Counted from the stretch's first letter, positions 8,387 to 17,846 are shown. The stretch is DNA of 48,525 nucleotides from Paraburkholderia sp. SG-MS1 (GCF_012275575.1 NZ_NPIH01000217.1:1-48525), one strand, 5' to 3'. Made by a program: numbers and translations. Notes: a model not told the origin generated them from the sequence alone.

Positions 8387-9223
8387 CTATTTCGCACGCC
8401 ACGCGATCCACAGTTTGCGGATCGGCGTCAACGCGATGCGTTGATGCAGAACGTGATAGCCGTCGCGTTCGATTTCATCCAGCAGGGCCGACGCCAGCGC
8501 CGCCAACGCAAGCAGCGTGCGCTGCGCGCGGCGCTCGTGCGCGGGCACCGCGGCGAGCGCCGTTTGCAGCGCGGTGCGCGCGCGGCCGGTTTCGAAACGC
8601 ATCAGCTCGGTGAACGCGTCGGTGTATTTCCGGTTGATCAGATCGGCTGCGGTGACGTTGAAGCGCTGCATTTCGTCGATCGGAACATAGATGCGGCCGT
8701 GCCGCGCGTCATTGCCCGTTTCGGCGACCAACTGCGCGAGCGTGAGCGCCTCGCCGAGAGGCGCCGCCCAAGCCGGTGCCTGCGCGGCGTCCTTCGCCGT
8801 CGCGCGTGCCACCAGCGACGCAAAGGTGCCCCCGACGCTTTGCATATAGCGTTGCAGATTCGGATAGTCGAGGTAACGCGCCTGGTCGAGATCGATTTCG
8901 AAGCCGGCGAGCAACGCCTGCAGCGCCGGATATTCCCCTTTCACGTCGGGAAGATAGGCGGCCAGCGCCTTGGAAACCGGGTGCGAGGGCGAGCCCGAAG
9001 CCAGCGCGGCGATCTCTTTTTGCCACCATGCGAGCTTCGTGCGGCCGATGGTCGGATCGCTGGTTTCCTTGACCGTTTCCTCGAACTCGCGGCGCAATGC
9101 GAACAGCGCCGTCAGCAATGGCTGGCTTGCTGTGGGCGCCTGCCGAAGCGCATAGTAAGTGCTCGATCCGGGGGGCGCCGCTTTCTGCTGGCAATATTCG
9201 TCGAAATTCACGGGATGGGGCAT
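8387..9223 (-). CDS. Squalene/phytoene synthase-fold protein with degenerate Asp-rich motifs
   Basis: This 278-residue protein has the length and layout of a trans-isoprenyl diphosphate synthase of the squalene/phytoene/HpnD group (EYCQQKAAPPGSSTYYALR at the N-terminus, IGRTKLAWWQKEI, DARHGRIYVPIDEM). Active enzymes need two Mg-binding Asp-rich motifs. The first, normally DDxxDE, reads EFEETVKE (residues 46-53). The second, normally NxxRDxxED, reads AETGNDA (167-173). Catalysis on prenyl diphosphates is therefore doubtful. The pattern resembles NDUFAF6, the non-enzymatic member involved in mitochondrial complex I assembly; this is inference. It stands alone next to tRNA-Leu. Confidence 0.75.
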   Translation of the reverse strand: MPHPVNFDEYCQQKAAPPGSSTYYALRQAPTASQPLLTALFALRREFEETVKETSDPTIGRTKLAWWQKEIAALASGSPSHPVSKALAAYLPDVKGEYPALQALLAGFEIDLDQARYLDYPNLQRYMQSVGGTFASLVARATAKDAAQAPAWAAPLGEALTLAQLVAETGNDARHGRIYVPIDEMQRFNVTAADLINRKYTDAFTELMRFETGRARTALQTALAAVPAHERRAQRTLLALAALASALLDEIERDGYHVLHQRIALTPIRKLWIAWRAK

Positions 9224-9431
9224 GTGGGGAAGGGCAGGCGAAGAAGGGCACGGCGTGCCTGCGTCAAGCCGGAAATTCTAGCATCGGCGCCGCTTCCACA
9301 GACACTGGACAGATGCAGACAAGCGCGAATCAATCGGTTAGAATCTCGCGCTTACGCTTTCGGGCGCGTGTTCCTGGCGCGGCCGCGAGCAGGCAGGACA
9401 TCGGGCAGGACGCTTGGCGGCGTGCCCGGCT

Positions 9432-9518
9432 GCGAGGGTGGCGAAATTGGTAGACGCACCAGGTTTAGGTCCTGACGCCCGCAAGGGTGTAGGGGTTCGA
9501 GTCCCCTCCCTCGCACCA
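9432..9518 (+). tRNA. tRNA-Leu (anticodon UAG)
   Basis: An 87-nt class II tRNA. Acceptor arm GCGAGGG pairs with CCCTCGC; discriminator A and an encoded CCA end the gene. The anticodon loop TTTAGGT gives UAG, reading CUN leucine codons. The T-arm GGGGTTCGAGTCCCC is perfect and a long variable arm is present. A terminator follows closely. Confidence 0.97.
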
Positions 9519-9531
9519 TTTATCTGTAGCG

Positions 9532-9569
9532 AAAAACCCCGTTAAGTCGTTGGACTGACGGGGTTTTTT
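9532..9569 (+). terminator. Rho-independent terminator after tRNA-Leu
   Basis: AAAACCCCGT pairs with ACGGGGTTTT, with a small inner AGTC/GACT stem in the loop, followed by a T tract. It begins 14 nt after the tRNA and would also serve the minus-strand gene ending at 9633. Confidence 0.85.
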
Positions 9570-9632
9570 GTTTTTGGCGTAACTCTGCTGTGTGTTGCTG
9601 TGTGTATCGGGCAAGGCCTGCCCGCCATCGCC

Positions 9633-9920
9633 TCAGGCGCCCGGCGTGTCCGATTGCGCCTGTGCGCCCGGCAGGTCCGCCTGCGCTGCGCCTTCGAGGA
9701 AACGGCGGGTCGATTCGAAAGCCTGCAGCATCTGCTCCGGCCACGGCGTTTGCAGCATGACCGCCTGATGGTTTTCGAATGCCGACGACAACAGTTTGAC
9801 CAGTTCGGGCGAACGAAGATGACGCAGCAGTACGCTGACCGCGATCGCCGTCGCCTGGCTTGCGCCGGCAGTCTGGAGTTCCGAAGCGGTGAGGGCTGCG
9901 ACCTGTTTGTTGATGTCCAC
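9633..9920 (-). CDS. Small conserved protein of unknown function
   Basis: This 95-residue protein is predicted cytoplasmic, with no signal peptide or membrane helix. It is mostly helical: an Ala-rich first half (VAALTASELQTAGASQATAI) followed by LLRHLRSPELVKLLSSAF and PEQMLQAFESTRRFLEGAA, with a short acidic, Pro-containing tail. The start is GTG at 9920, supported by AAGGAAG about 6 nt upstream; no ATG is available nearby. I do not recognise a named family. It faces tRNA-Leu and shares its terminator region. Confidence 0.65.
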   Translation of the reverse strand: MDINKQVAALTASELQTAGASQATAIAVSVLLRHLRSPELVKLLSSAFENHQAVMLQTPWPEQMLQAFESTRRFLEGAAQADLPGAQAQSDTPGA

Positions 9921-10289
9921 TGAAACTTCCTTGGATGAAAAGTGGGAGGGTGAAGGCTCGTTGGCCGGTGCCGAATTTTGACATGGTTGGCGGGCTGTCG
10001 CGAATTCGGCGGGATGGCCGCACGGGTTGTGCGCGCGTTGTGCACCGTTTGTGCAGTATCCCGGCGTGGGTCACCGGTTCGCGGCCGGCGGACGTCGCCT
10101 CGACGCATGCGGGCGTCAGTTTAGGTATGCTCGATGGTCTGTGTACTAGCGCGATCATGTGGACGGCTAGCCGGACGTTCTGCCTGGCTGGCGGTGCGCT
10201 CCGACGGCAATCGTCGTCATCCTTTCGCTGTCTGACCTGCTGCCTCCATCCCCGTTTCACTCCTGAGCTGTAGTCCCGGAAACTGAACA
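9921..10289. other. Intergenic region, no feature recognised
   Basis: This 369-bp divergent region lies between the small protein at 9633-9920 and the DUF3999 gene. It should contain promoters for both. I find no convincing -35/-10 pair, RNA gene or repeat in it. Confidence 0.5.
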
Positions 10290-11768
10290 ATGACGCAAGC
10301 TTTGAGACTGACCGCCTGGTGCTTTGCAATCGCCGCTGCCTGGACGTCGCCGCCTGCAGCCGCAGCCGACCATTTCGCGCAGCGTTTTGCGCTCCAGCTC
10401 GAAGACGGCGCCGCGTACTACAGCGTGACGCTGCCGGCGACCGTCTATGCGGCGAGCCAGCGTAACGACCTCGGCGACGTGCGCGTATTCAACGACGCAG
10501 GCGAAGCAGTGCCGTACTCGCTCGACACGCCGCGCGAACCCGCGCGCCCCGCGCCGGCTCTGCGAGCCGTAAGCTGGTTTCCCGTGCTGCCAGCCGCGCC
10601 AGGCGGCAACGGTGCACCAGTCGGCGTAGCGATGGCTGCCGATGGATCGTTGCGCGCGACCTCGGCGCCGCCGCCGCGCGCGCAGCATGACGTAGATCTG
10701 ATCGATACGGGACGCGCGCCGCGATCAGGGCAGATCGGCGCGCTGCGCGTGCATCTGCGCGACGACAACTACCAGGGCCGCGTGAGCATCGAGTCGAGCG
10801 ACGATTTGCGTCACTGGCAACCCGCGGGCGATGCGCAACTCCTGAAGGTCCACTACAACGGCAGCCTGCTGAGTCAGGACCGCATCGAACTGGACGGCGC
10901 CCACGCGCGTTATCTGCGACTGCACTGGCTCGATGGCGTGCCGTATGTCGAGTCGATGGACGCCGAGGTGCACACGGGCGTCGCCGGACCGGCGCGACGG
11001 GGCGACGCGCAGCGCGAATGGCGCGAAGGCATCGTCGCTCACGCGGGTCCGGGAGCCGGCGACTATTTTTTCACGACGGGCGGCCCGTACCCGGTAGACC
11101 GTTTGCGCGTGAGCCTGCCGCAGCCCAATACGGTGGTGCCTGCCGTCGTGTACTCACGAGCGGGACTGGACGCGCCTTGGCGCGAGGTCTCCAGGGCGAC
11201 GCTGTTCCGCTTGCATAACGGCGCGGTGGAGCAGAACAATCCATCGCTCGAGTTGAAGCCGGACACTGATCGTCAATGGCGGGTGGTGGTCGATACGCGC
11301 AGTGGCGCACTGGGCAGCGGCAGTTTGACCGTTGCTGTGGGCTGGCAGCCGGCGACGCTGAGTTTTGCCGCGCGCGGAGCCGCACCGTTCGTGTTGATGG
11401 TGGGGAGCGCGGCTGCATCATCGGCAGCGGTGGCGCGCGATGAGTTGCTGGCGGGCGCGGCGTCGACCGTGGCGAGCGCGCGTCTGGGTGATGTGCCGCT
11501 GCCAGCGGCGCAAGGCACGCGCGCAGGCTCCTCGGTGCTCAGCGATGCGCATGCGCCGCGCCGGTATCTGTCGTGGGTGGCTTTGGCACTGGCCGTGAGT
11601 TCACTCGGGATGATCGCGTGGTGGCTCGCGCGGATTGCGCAGTCACGCGTGCGGGAAGTGGCCGCTGATGTGGCCGCAGCGCCCGGCGTGACAAGCGCCG
11701 CGATGGACGATGCGGGAATCGGTGGCAATGCGAATATCGACGATGGGCCGGACCACGAGAAAAGCTGA
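10290..11768 (+). CDS. DUF3999 family envelope protein
   Basis: This 492-residue protein has a signal peptide (MTQALRLTAWCFAIAAAW, cleavage near AAA-D at about 26), a large periplasmic region and one C-terminal membrane helix (about 426-446, WVALALAVSSLGMIAWWLA). A short acidic cytoplasmic tail follows. Family signatures include DLGDVRVFNDAGEAVPYSL, the FPVLP segment and IESSDDLRHWQPAGDAQLL. The latter, with LSQDRIELDGAHARYLRLHW, resembles a galactose-binding jelly roll. The function is unknown. DUF3999 genes commonly follow a DUF2339 multi-pass membrane protein gene; that partner is absent here. Confidence 0.85.
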   Translation: MTQALRLTAWCFAIAAAWTSPPAAAADHFAQRFALQLEDGAAYYSVTLPATVYAASQRNDLGDVRVFNDAGEAVPYSLDTPREPARPAPALRAVSWFPVLPAAPGGNGAPVGVAMAADGSLRATSAPPPRAQHDVDLIDTGRAPRSGQIGALRVHLRDDNYQGRVSIESSDDLRHWQPAGDAQLLKVHYNGSLLSQDRIELDGAHARYLRLHWLDGVPYVESMDAEVHTGVAGPARRGDAQREWREGIVAHAGPGAGDYFFTTGGPYPVDRLRVSLPQPNTVVPAVVYSRAGLDAPWREVSRATLFRLHNGAVEQNNPSLELKPDTDRQWRVVVDTRSGALGSGSLTVAVGWQPATLSFAARGAAPFVLMVGSAAASSAAVARDELLAGAASTVASARLGDVPLPAAQGTRAGSSVLSDAHAPRRYLSWVALALAVSSLGMIAWWLARIAQSRVREVAADVAAAPGVTSAAMDDAGIGGNANIDDGPDHEKS

Positions 11769-11912
11769 CTGGGCGAGCGGATGGGGTTGACCCGCCGCGT
11801 CGTCAAACGAACAGGGCTGTGTTGGCACCGCGGCGGATCAATCCGCGCGGAGCGAGCCGTATTCAAGGCAGACCAGCGCAGAGCCCTCGTGGTCCGTCCA
11901 CGCTCCCACCGC

Positions 11913-12365
11913 TTATGCCACTCGCTCAATCATCGTCTCGATGATTTTGTCGAGCGCATTGCCGAAGGCGGCCTTTTCCCGCTCGTCGAGGCAATCGAAC
12001 ATATCGCCGTTCCACTTGCGCGCGATCGGCATGACCTTCCGGTACAGCGCGCGGCCCTCCGGTGTCAGCGACACCAGCACCACACGACCGTCTTCGGCAC
12101 TTGGCCGGCGCTGCACGAGCCCTTGCCGGATCATCGCTTCGGCCGCGCGGCTCGCCTGACTTTTGTCGAGATTGGCATGCCTCGCCAGCTCCATGATGGA
12201 GAACGGTCCGAACGAACCCACCGATGCAATCACCCGCGCTTCCGGCAGGCTCACGCCGAGTTTCGCCTGATAACGCTCGCTGATGCCGCGCTCCGCGAGT
12301 TTGTTCAGCACGTGCAGACGATACGTGAGGAACTGTTCGAGGCCGGCCTTGGCGGAGTCCTTCAT
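11913..12365 (-). CDS. MarR family transcriptional regulator
   Basis: This 150-residue winged-helix regulator has the MarR layout: dimerisation helix (LEQFLTYRLHVLNKLAERG), DNA-recognition segment (IMELARHANLDKSQASRAAE), wing (GLVQRRPSAEDGRVVLVSL) and C-terminal dimer helix. The MarR family usually represses a neighbouring gene and releases on binding a small aromatic ligand. The ATG at 12365 has GGGAT upstream; the open frame extends further, but without a start as good. It lies 63 bp downstream of glycerate kinase on the same strand. Target and ligand cannot be read from sequence. Confidence 0.9.
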   Translation of the reverse strand: MKDSAKAGLEQFLTYRLHVLNKLAERGISERYQAKLGVSLPEARVIASVGSFGPFSIMELARHANLDKSQASRAAEAMIRQGLVQRRPSAEDGRVVLVSLTPEGRALYRKVMPIARKWNGDMFDCLDEREKAAFGNALDKIIETMIERVA

Positions 12366-12428
12366 GTTGATCCCGTGGTGAGTGGAGCGGTCGCAGCGCA
12401 GTGATTGTTGCCGCAACCGTTCCGCCGG

Positions 12429-13574
12429 TCAACGCGAGCCGTATTTGAGGCGCGTCAGTTGTTCGGCCACGTCGGCGAGCAGGCGTGCTGCATCGCGAAT
12501 CGCGACGTCGAGCGTGATCGGTCCGGGTGCCGGAGAAAAGCAACCGCTGAAGTAGTCGGCCAGACGAGGCAACGCAGCGGAGTCGACCCCTCCGGAGAGC
12601 AGCGTGGCAGGTACGCCGGCCGCTCGCGCATGACCGCACGCGATAAAGGGCGCTTTGCCGTGCAGCGTTTGCACGTCCGAACGGCCTTCGCCGGTAATCA
12701 GCCAGTTTGCGCCTTCGAGCGCCGCATCGAGGCTGATCTGCCGCGCGACCGTTTCCGCGCCCGGCTCGAACTGCGCGCCGAGCATATGCAGCGCGAAGCC
12801 GAGGCCGCCGGCCGCGCCCGCACCGGGCTGATCGCGCGCCCTGCGGCCGAGCGCGGCCTCGAGCAGGTCGGCAAAATGGGCGAGGGCGGAGTCGATCGAC
12901 GCGACCTGGTCGGGCTTGACGCCTTTTTGCGGACCGAAGACCGCTGTCGCGCCGTGCTCGCCGGTGAGCGGGTTATCCACGTCCGACATGCCGACGAACT
13001 GCGTGTCTGCGAGCCGGGCGTCCAGTTGCGAGACGTCGAGACGCGCGACGCGCGCCAGCTGTTCGGGCGTGCCTTCGAGCTGGTTGCCTTGCGCGTCGAA
13101 GAGTTTGAGGCCGAGGCCGGCCAGCAGGCCGGCGCCGCCGTCGTTGGTACTGCTGCCGCCGAGCGCGACGAAAAAGCGCCGCACGCCGGCGTCGAGCAGC
13201 GCGCGAATGGCTTCGCCCATGCCGCGCGTGCTGCGTGCTTCGACTGGCACGCCCATTCCGACCGGATCGGTGATGCTGACGATTTCGGCCGTCTCGATGA
13301 TCGCGCTGCCATCCGTGAGCAGGCCCGTCAGCGCTTCACGCAGGGGACCGGCCGCGCCGCGCACGCTCAGCTTGCGGCGTTCGCCGCCGCTCGTGAGCAT
13401 GGCGTCGAGGGTGCCTTCGCCGCCGTCGGCCATCGGGCAGATGCGCACGCTGGCGTCGGGGCGAGCGCGCAGGATGCCGGTTGCGATCGCCTGCGCGACC
13501 TGCTCCGCGCTAAGCGAGCCTTTGAAGGAGTCGGGGGCAATGACGACGACGGGCGAGGACGGCGAATTCGGCAT
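12429..13574 (-). CDS. Glycerate 2-kinase (GlxK/GarK type)
   Basis: This enzyme phosphorylates D-glycerate to 2-phosphoglycerate, feeding glyoxylate, glucarate or serine-cycle carbon into lower glycolysis. The 381-residue protein matches the bacterial class: IAPDSFKGSLSAEQVA at the N-terminus, CPMADGGEGTLDAML, the GGSSTNDGGAGLLAGLG core and LITGEGRSDVQTLHGKAP near the C-terminus. Length is typical. No glyoxylate carboligase or tartronate semialdehyde reductase gene is nearby, so the feeding pathway is not given by context. The symbol is left blank because garK and glxK cannot be separated by sequence alone. Confidence 0.93.
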   Translation of the reverse strand: MPNSPSSPVVVIAPDSFKGSLSAEQVAQAIATGILRARPDASVRICPMADGGEGTLDAMLTSGGERRKLSVRGAAGPLREALTGLLTDGSAIIETAEIVSITDPVGMGVPVEARSTRGMGEAIRALLDAGVRRFFVALGGSSTNDGGAGLLAGLGLKLFDAQGNQLEGTPEQLARVARLDVSQLDARLADTQFVGMSDVDNPLTGEHGATAVFGPQKGVKPDQVASIDSALAHFADLLEAALGRRARDQPGAGAAGGLGFALHMLGAQFEPGAETVARQISLDAALEGANWLITGEGRSDVQTLHGKAPFIACGHARAAGVPATLLSGGVDSAALPRLADYFSGCFSPAPGPITLDVAIRDAARLLADVAEQLTRLKYGSR

Positions 13575-14190
13575 GGTGTCTCTGAGTGGTTGGAATCGTT
13601 GTGAAGGCGGGGCAATGACATGATGCGAATGCAGTCCCGAGCGCGTTCACTAGCTTATCAGCATGGGCTGGCCGGCTGAATATGTCGAAAGGCATAGTCG
13701 GGATCGTCTGCCGTGTCGCACCGGGTGTGCGATGGTTGCCGGTCGCCGCAGGCAGCCGGCACGCCACAACGCGTGGCGAATCGGAACCGTTTTCTGAAGG
13801 CGAAGCGAGAGCTTCGCAATCGACGCGGCCACCCGCTCGTCCCCGCAACCTTCGCGCAGCAGACAGCGCAGGCGTGAAGAAATATGCCTGCGCGCGTGCC
13901 CGGGACGACACAAGCGGCACGCCACCCGCACCGGAACCGTGCCAAAACAGCAGCGAAAGCGCCCGGAATGCCGATAAAAACCCGCGCTTTCATCGAATCC
14001 CGGCTGGGCGCGCAAATAGTTTGCTAAAATATTCGGCTCTTTGGACCCAACCGTGCTGCCGGCGGCCTGCAAGCCCGCGGCGCAGGCGCGCAATCGATGC
14101 TAAACGACGCAAACGCGACATCGCCGACATCGAAAAGCGGCACGGAGAAGATAACTGATTCGCTCGAATAATTTTAGGACGATTGAAGCC
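13575..14190. other. Intergenic region upstream of tig
   Basis: About 616 bp with no supportable gene. It contains a perfect small hairpin (GCGAAGC-GAGA-GCTTCGC, 13800-13817) and, near 14025, an AT-rich TAAAAT that could be a -10 for tig, about 160 bp before its ATG. A long plus-strand open frame from 13682 has an Arg/Pro/Ser-rich composition typical of random GC-rich DNA. Confidence 0.5.
14025..14030 (+). promoter_or_regulatory. Candidate -10 element for tig
   Basis: TAAAAT stands out in a local AT-rich patch (GTTTGCTAAAATATTCG) upstream of tig. No good -35 hexamer is found 16-18 bp upstream, so confidence is low. Confidence 0.3.
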
Positions 14191-15537
14191 ATGGCTAACG
14201 TTGTTGAGAACCTCGGCAAGCTCGAACGCCGCGTAACGATTTCCCTGCCGAAGGACGCCGTGCAGAAGGAAGTGGACTCGCGTATCCGTCAACTCGCGAA
14301 GAACGTGCGCATGCCGGGTTTCCGCCCGGGCAAGGTGCCGCTCAAGATGGTGACGCAACAGTATTCGGGCCAGGTGGAAGCCGAAGTGCTGAGCGACAAG
14401 GTCGGCAAGGAATTCTTCGACATCAGCCGCGCGGAGAACCTGCGCGTTGCCGGTCAGCCGAGCTTCGCGCCGAAGGCCGACGCAGTCGAAGGCGACTACG
14501 CGTTCGACGCGACCTTCGAGGTGTACCCGGAAGTGAAGCTGGGCGACGTCGCCACGGCTGAGATCGAGCGCACCACGACCACCATCAGCGAAGCGGAAAT
14601 CGACCGCACGCTGGAAATCCTGCGCAAGCAGCGCGTGCACTTCCACGCGCGCGGCGAAGCCGGCGAGCATGGCGACGGCGGCGCGGATACGGCAGCGAAA
14701 GACGGTGATCGCGTGACGGTCGACTTCGTCGGCAAGATCGACGGTGAAGTGTTCCAGGGCGGCAGCGCGGAAGACTTCGCGTTCGTGCTGGGCGAAGGCC
14801 GCATGCTGCCGGAATTCGAAAAGGCGGCGCAAGGCCTGAAAGTCGGCGAGGCGAAGGAATTCGATCTGGCGTTCCCTGATGACTATCACGGCAAGGACGT
14901 GGCGGGCAAAACGGCGCAATTCACGATCACAATGAAGAAGATCGAGTGGGCGCATCTGCCGGAAATCGACGCAGACTTCGCGAAGTCGCTCGGTATCGAA
15001 GACGGCGACCAGGTCAAGATGCGCGCCGAGATCAAGGACAACCTCGAGCGCGAAGCGAAGCGCCGCACGCAAGCCATCGTCAAGAACCAGGTGATGGACG
15101 CGCTGCTGAAGATTTCGGAACTCGAGGTGCCGAACGCGCTGATCGAACAGGACCAGGAACGCCTCGTCGCGATGGCGCGCCAGGATCTGGAGCAACGCGG
15201 CGTGCCGAACGCCAAAGACGCGCCGATCCCGGCCGCCATGTTCAAGGAGCAGGCCGAGCGCCGGGTCAAGCTGGGCCTCGTGCTGGCCGAGCTGGTCAAG
15301 GCCAACGAACTGCAAGCCAAGCCGGAGCAGATTCGCGCCGAAGTCGACGAATTCGCGAAAAGCTACGAAGACCCGAAGGAAGTCGTCCGCTGGTATTATT
15401 CCAACCAGCAACGTCTTGCTGAAATGGAAGCGTACGTCGTTGAAGCCAACGTCGTCGAATTCGTGCTCAGCAAGGCCAAGGTGACGGACAAGGAAGTGAG
15501 CTTCGAAGAACTGGCAAGCGCGACGGCGCAAGCGTAA
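14191..15537 (+). CDS. tig: Trigger factor
   Basis: Trigger factor is a ribosome-bound chaperone and prolyl isomerase that meets nascent chains at the exit tunnel. The 448-residue protein shows all three domains. The N-terminal ribosome-binding domain has the signature GFRPGKVP (residues 45-52). The FKBP-type PPIase domain (about 165-245) has [19 protein letters not shown] and [16 protein letters not shown] long helical C-terminal substrate-binding domain follows. Length matches the family (E. coli 432). It leads the conserved tig-clpP-clpX-lon block, but a terminator separates it from clpP. Confidence 0.97.
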   Translation: MANVVENLGKLERRVTISLPKDAVQKEVDSRIRQLAKNVRMPGFRPGKVPLKMVTQQYSGQVEAEVLSDKVGKEFFDISRAENLRVAGQPSFAPKADAVEGDYAFDATFEVYPEVKLGDVATAEIERTTTTISEAEIDRTLEILRKQRVHFHARGEAGEHGDGGADTAAKDGDRVTVDFVGKIDGEVFQGGSAEDFAFVLGEGRMLPEFEKAAQGLKVGEAKEFDLAFPDDYHGKDVAGKTAQFTITMKKIEWAHLPEIDADFAKSLGIEDGDQVKMRAEIKDNLEREAKRRTQAIVKNQVMDALLKISELEVPNALIEQDQERLVAMARQDLEQRGVPNAKDAPIPAAMFKEQAERRVKLGLVLAELVKANELQAKPEQIRAEVDEFAKSYEDPKEVVRWYYSNQQRLAEMEAYVVEANVVEFVLSKAKVTDKEVSFEELASATAQA

Positions 15538-15547
15538 GCGTCGCTGC

Positions 15548-15593
15548 AACGGCGTGCCGGCTGTCGGAGTGACGGCCCGCACGCCGTTTTTTT
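15548..15593 (+). terminator. Rho-independent terminator after tig
   Basis: AACGGCGTGC pairs with GCACGCCGTT and is followed by a run of seven T. It starts 10 nt after the tig stop codon. Confidence 0.9.
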
Positions 15594-15648
15594 GTGCTGT
15601 GAATGGGCATTGCGTTGTGTCCTGCAACGCGTTTGCGCCGATCGCGCA

Positions 15649-15679
15649 CTTGAATACGGGCTCGTCGTACACCACCTGT
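15649..15679 (+). promoter_or_regulatory. Candidate heat-shock (sigma-32) promoter of clpP
   Basis: CTTGAAT (15649-15655) matches the sigma-32 -35 consensus CTTGAAA in six of seven bases. CCACCTGT (15672-15679) matches the -10 consensus CCCCATNT in six of eight. The 16-bp spacing is within the known range. It lies about 45 bp upstream of the clpP ATG. ClpP is a sigma-32 target in E. coli, which supports the assignment. Confidence 0.5.
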
Positions 15680-15723
15680 CCAGCATCTGATATTTAGAAT
15701 ATTTCCAGACAAGGATCCATTGC

Positions 15724-16377
15724 ATGACCTTTCGCGCTCAAATGCTGGACACGTTGACCTCCCAGTCGTCGCGGGATCTCGAAGCGCAGGCGCTCGGACT
15801 GGTGCCGATCGTCGTGGAAACGAGCGGCCGGGGCGAGCGCTCGTATGACATCTATTCGCGTCTGCTCAAAGAACGCATTGTGTTTCTGGTCGGCGAAGTG
15901 AACGATCAGACGGCGAATCTCGTCGTGGCACAGATGCTGTTTCTCGAGAGCGAGAATCCGGACAAAGACATCAGCTTCTACATCAACAGCCCGGGCGGCT
16001 CGGTGTCGGCCGGCATGGCGATCTACGACACGATGCAGTTCATCAAGCCGGACGTCTCCACGTTGTGCATGGGTCTCGCGGCGAGCATGGGTGCATTCCT
16101 GCTGGCGGCGGGCGCAAAGGGCAAGCGGTTTGCACTGCCCAATTCGCGCGTGATGATTCACCAACCGTTGGGCGGCGCGCGCGGTCAGGCGTCGGACATC
16201 GAAATCCAGGCGCGCGAAATCCTGTATTTGAAGGAGCGGCTGAACCATCTGCTCGCGCACCATACGGGGCAACCCGTCGAACGTATTGCGCGTGACACCG
16301 ATCGTGACAACTTCATGTCCGGCGACGACGCGCAAGCTTACGGTCTGGTTGACCAGGTCGCACACAAGCGTCCTTGA
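15724..16377 (+). CDS. clpP: ATP-dependent Clp protease proteolytic subunit ClpP
   Basis: ClpP forms the tetradecameric serine-protease barrel that works with ClpX or ClpA. The 217-residue protein has the complete catalytic triad Ser121 (GLAASMGAF), His146 (VMIHQPLGG) and Asp195 (DTDRDNF), in register with E. coli after allowing for the propeptide. The N-terminal extension before VPIVVE is the usual processed segment. The ATG at 15724 follows CAAGGATCC. It is 179 bp upstream of clpX, with an unusual hairpin in the gap. Confidence 0.97.
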   Translation: MTFRAQMLDTLTSQSSRDLEAQALGLVPIVVETSGRGERSYDIYSRLLKERIVFLVGEVNDQTANLVVAQMLFLESENPDKDISFYINSPGGSVSAGMAIYDTMQFIKPDVSTLCMGLAASMGAFLLAAGAKGKRFALPNSRVMIHQPLGGARGQASDIEIQAREILYLKERLNHLLAHHTGQPVERIARDTDRDNFMSGDDAQAYGLVDQVAHKRP

Positions 16378-16383
16378 ACCGGT

Positions 16384-16414
16384 GCGGTTTTGCCCTTAAT
16401 TGGGGCAAAACCGC
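16384..16414. repeat. Perfect inverted repeat between clpP and clpX without a T tract
   Basis: GCGGTTTTGCCC pairs fully with GGGCAAAACCGC around a 7-nt loop (TTAATTG). It starts 7 nt after the clpP stop codon. No U-run follows on either strand, so it is not a standard terminator. It may protect the 3' end of clpP mRNA or partly attenuate read-through to clpX. Confidence 0.7.
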
Positions 16415-16556
16415 CGTCAGATCGATTGTGAAATAATCAAGACCGTCCGAGCGCCTGCGGCAAGCGCCGTCACCTTGGCTCAAGTCCCCTGCGGCGCTGC
16501 GAGGTAGGGGGCAAACGGCGTATCATGTAATTGAGTGTCCGGAGGCTCACACATCT

Positions 16557-17828
16557 ATGGCGGACAAGAAAAGTTCTAACAGCGAAAAGCTGTTGTATTG
16601 CTCGTTTTGCGGCAAGAGCCAGCATGAAGTCAAGAAACTGATTGCGGGTCCATCGGTATTCATCTGCGATGAATGTATCGACCTGTGCAACGAAATCATT
16701 CGCGACGAGGCTGCCGGCGCGGGCATCGAGGCGGGCTTGTCGAAGTCCGATCTGCCGAGTCCGCAGGAAATCCGTGAGATTCTCGACCAGTACGTGATCG
16801 GTCAGGAACGCGCGAAGAAGATTCTCGCGGTCGCGGTGTACAACCACTACAAGCGCCTCAAGCATCTCGACAAGAAGGACGAGATCGAGCTGTCCAAGAG
16901 CAACATCCTGCTGATCGGTCCGACCGGTTCCGGCAAGACGCTGCTCGCGCAGACGCTTGCGCGCCTTCTGAACGTCCCGTTCGTGATTGCCGATGCAACC
17001 ACGCTGACGGAAGCCGGCTATGTCGGCGAGGACGTCGAGAACATCATCCAGAAGCTGCTGCAGAACTGCAATTACGAAGTCGACAAGGCTCAGCGCGGCA
17101 TCGTTTATATCGACGAAATCGACAAGATCAGCCGCAAGTCCGACAACCCGTCGATCACCCGCGACGTGTCGGGCGAAGGCGTGCAGCAGGCTTTGCTGAA
17201 GCTGGTCGAAGGCACGATGGCGTCGGTGCCGCCACAGGGTGGCCGTAAGCATCCGAATCAGGACTTCATCCAGGTCGATACCACCAACATTCTGTTCATT
17301 TGCGGTGGCGCATTCGACGGGCTCGAGAAGGTCATTGTCGATCGTACCGAGAAGACCGGTATCGGTTTCGGCGCGAGCGTGAAGAGCAAACAGGATCGTG
17401 ACGCCGGCGAAGTGCTACGCGAAGTGGAGCCGGAAGATCTGATCAAGTTCGGTCTGATTCCCGAGCTGATCGGGCGTCTGCCTGTCGTCGCCACGCTCGG
17501 CAAGCTCGATGAAGCGGCGCTGATGAAAATTCTCGTCGAACCGAAGAACGCCTTGGTGAAGCAGTACCACAAGCTGTTCAACATGGAACGCGTCGAGTTG
17601 GAAATCCGTCCGGGTGCGTTGCAGGCTGTGGCGCGTAAAGCCATTCGTCGCAAAACGGGTGCGCGTGGTCTGCGCTCTATCCTGGAACAGGCGTTGCTTG
17701 ACGTGATGTACGACCTGCCGCAAATGAAAGGCGTTAGCAAGGTCATCATCGACGATAACGTGATTGACGGTGACGGCAAACCGCTACTGATCTACGAAGA
17801 CGCGCCCAAGGTCGCGGGTTCGAACTGA
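16557..17828 (+). CDS. clpX: ATP-dependent Clp protease ATP-binding subunit ClpX
   Basis: ClpX is the hexameric AAA+ unfoldase that feeds substrates to ClpP. The 423-residue protein has the N-terminal zinc-binding domain (Cys15, Cys18, Cys37, Cys40), Walker A GPTGSGKT (121-128), Walker B VYIDEID (183-189) and the GIGFG loop that docks into ClpP. Length equals E. coli ClpX. The ATG at 16557 is preceded by GGAGG at a longish distance (about 12 nt). It has its own terminator, so clpX transcription ends before lon. Confidence 0.97.
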   Translation: MADKKSSNSEKLLYCSFCGKSQHEVKKLIAGPSVFICDECIDLCNEIIRDEAAGAGIEAGLSKSDLPSPQEIREILDQYVIGQERAKKILAVAVYNHYKRLKHLDKKDEIELSKSNILLIGPTGSGKTLLAQTLARLLNVPFVIADATTLTEAGYVGEDVENIIQKLLQNCNYEVDKAQRGIVYIDEIDKISRKSDNPSITRDVSGEGVQQALLKLVEGTMASVPPQGGRKHPNQDFIQVDTTNILFICGGAFDGLEKVIVDRTEKTGIGFGASVKSKQDRDAGEVLREVEPEDLIKFGLIPELIGRLPVVATLGKLDEAALMKILVEPKNALVKQYHKLFNMERVELEIRPGALQAVARKAIRRKTGARGLRSILEQALLDVMYDLPQMKGVSKVIIDDNVIDGDGKPLLIYEDAPKVAGSN

Positions 17829-17846
17829 TCGGCTTTCGGGTTCTGT

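Noticed and set aside
9339..9344. TAGAAT as a tRNA-Leu promoter -10
   Set aside because: It is about 90 bp upstream of the tRNA, and the nearest -35-like TGGACA is 27 bp away, too far for sigma-70.
9432..9571. tRNA-Leu as a possible integration site for a mobile element
   Set aside because: No integrase, no direct repeat of the tRNA 3' end and no foreign gene content are seen on either side.
13990..15675. Long minus-strand open frame across tig
   Set aside because: It is a shadow of trigger factor codons, with no ribosome site or domain.
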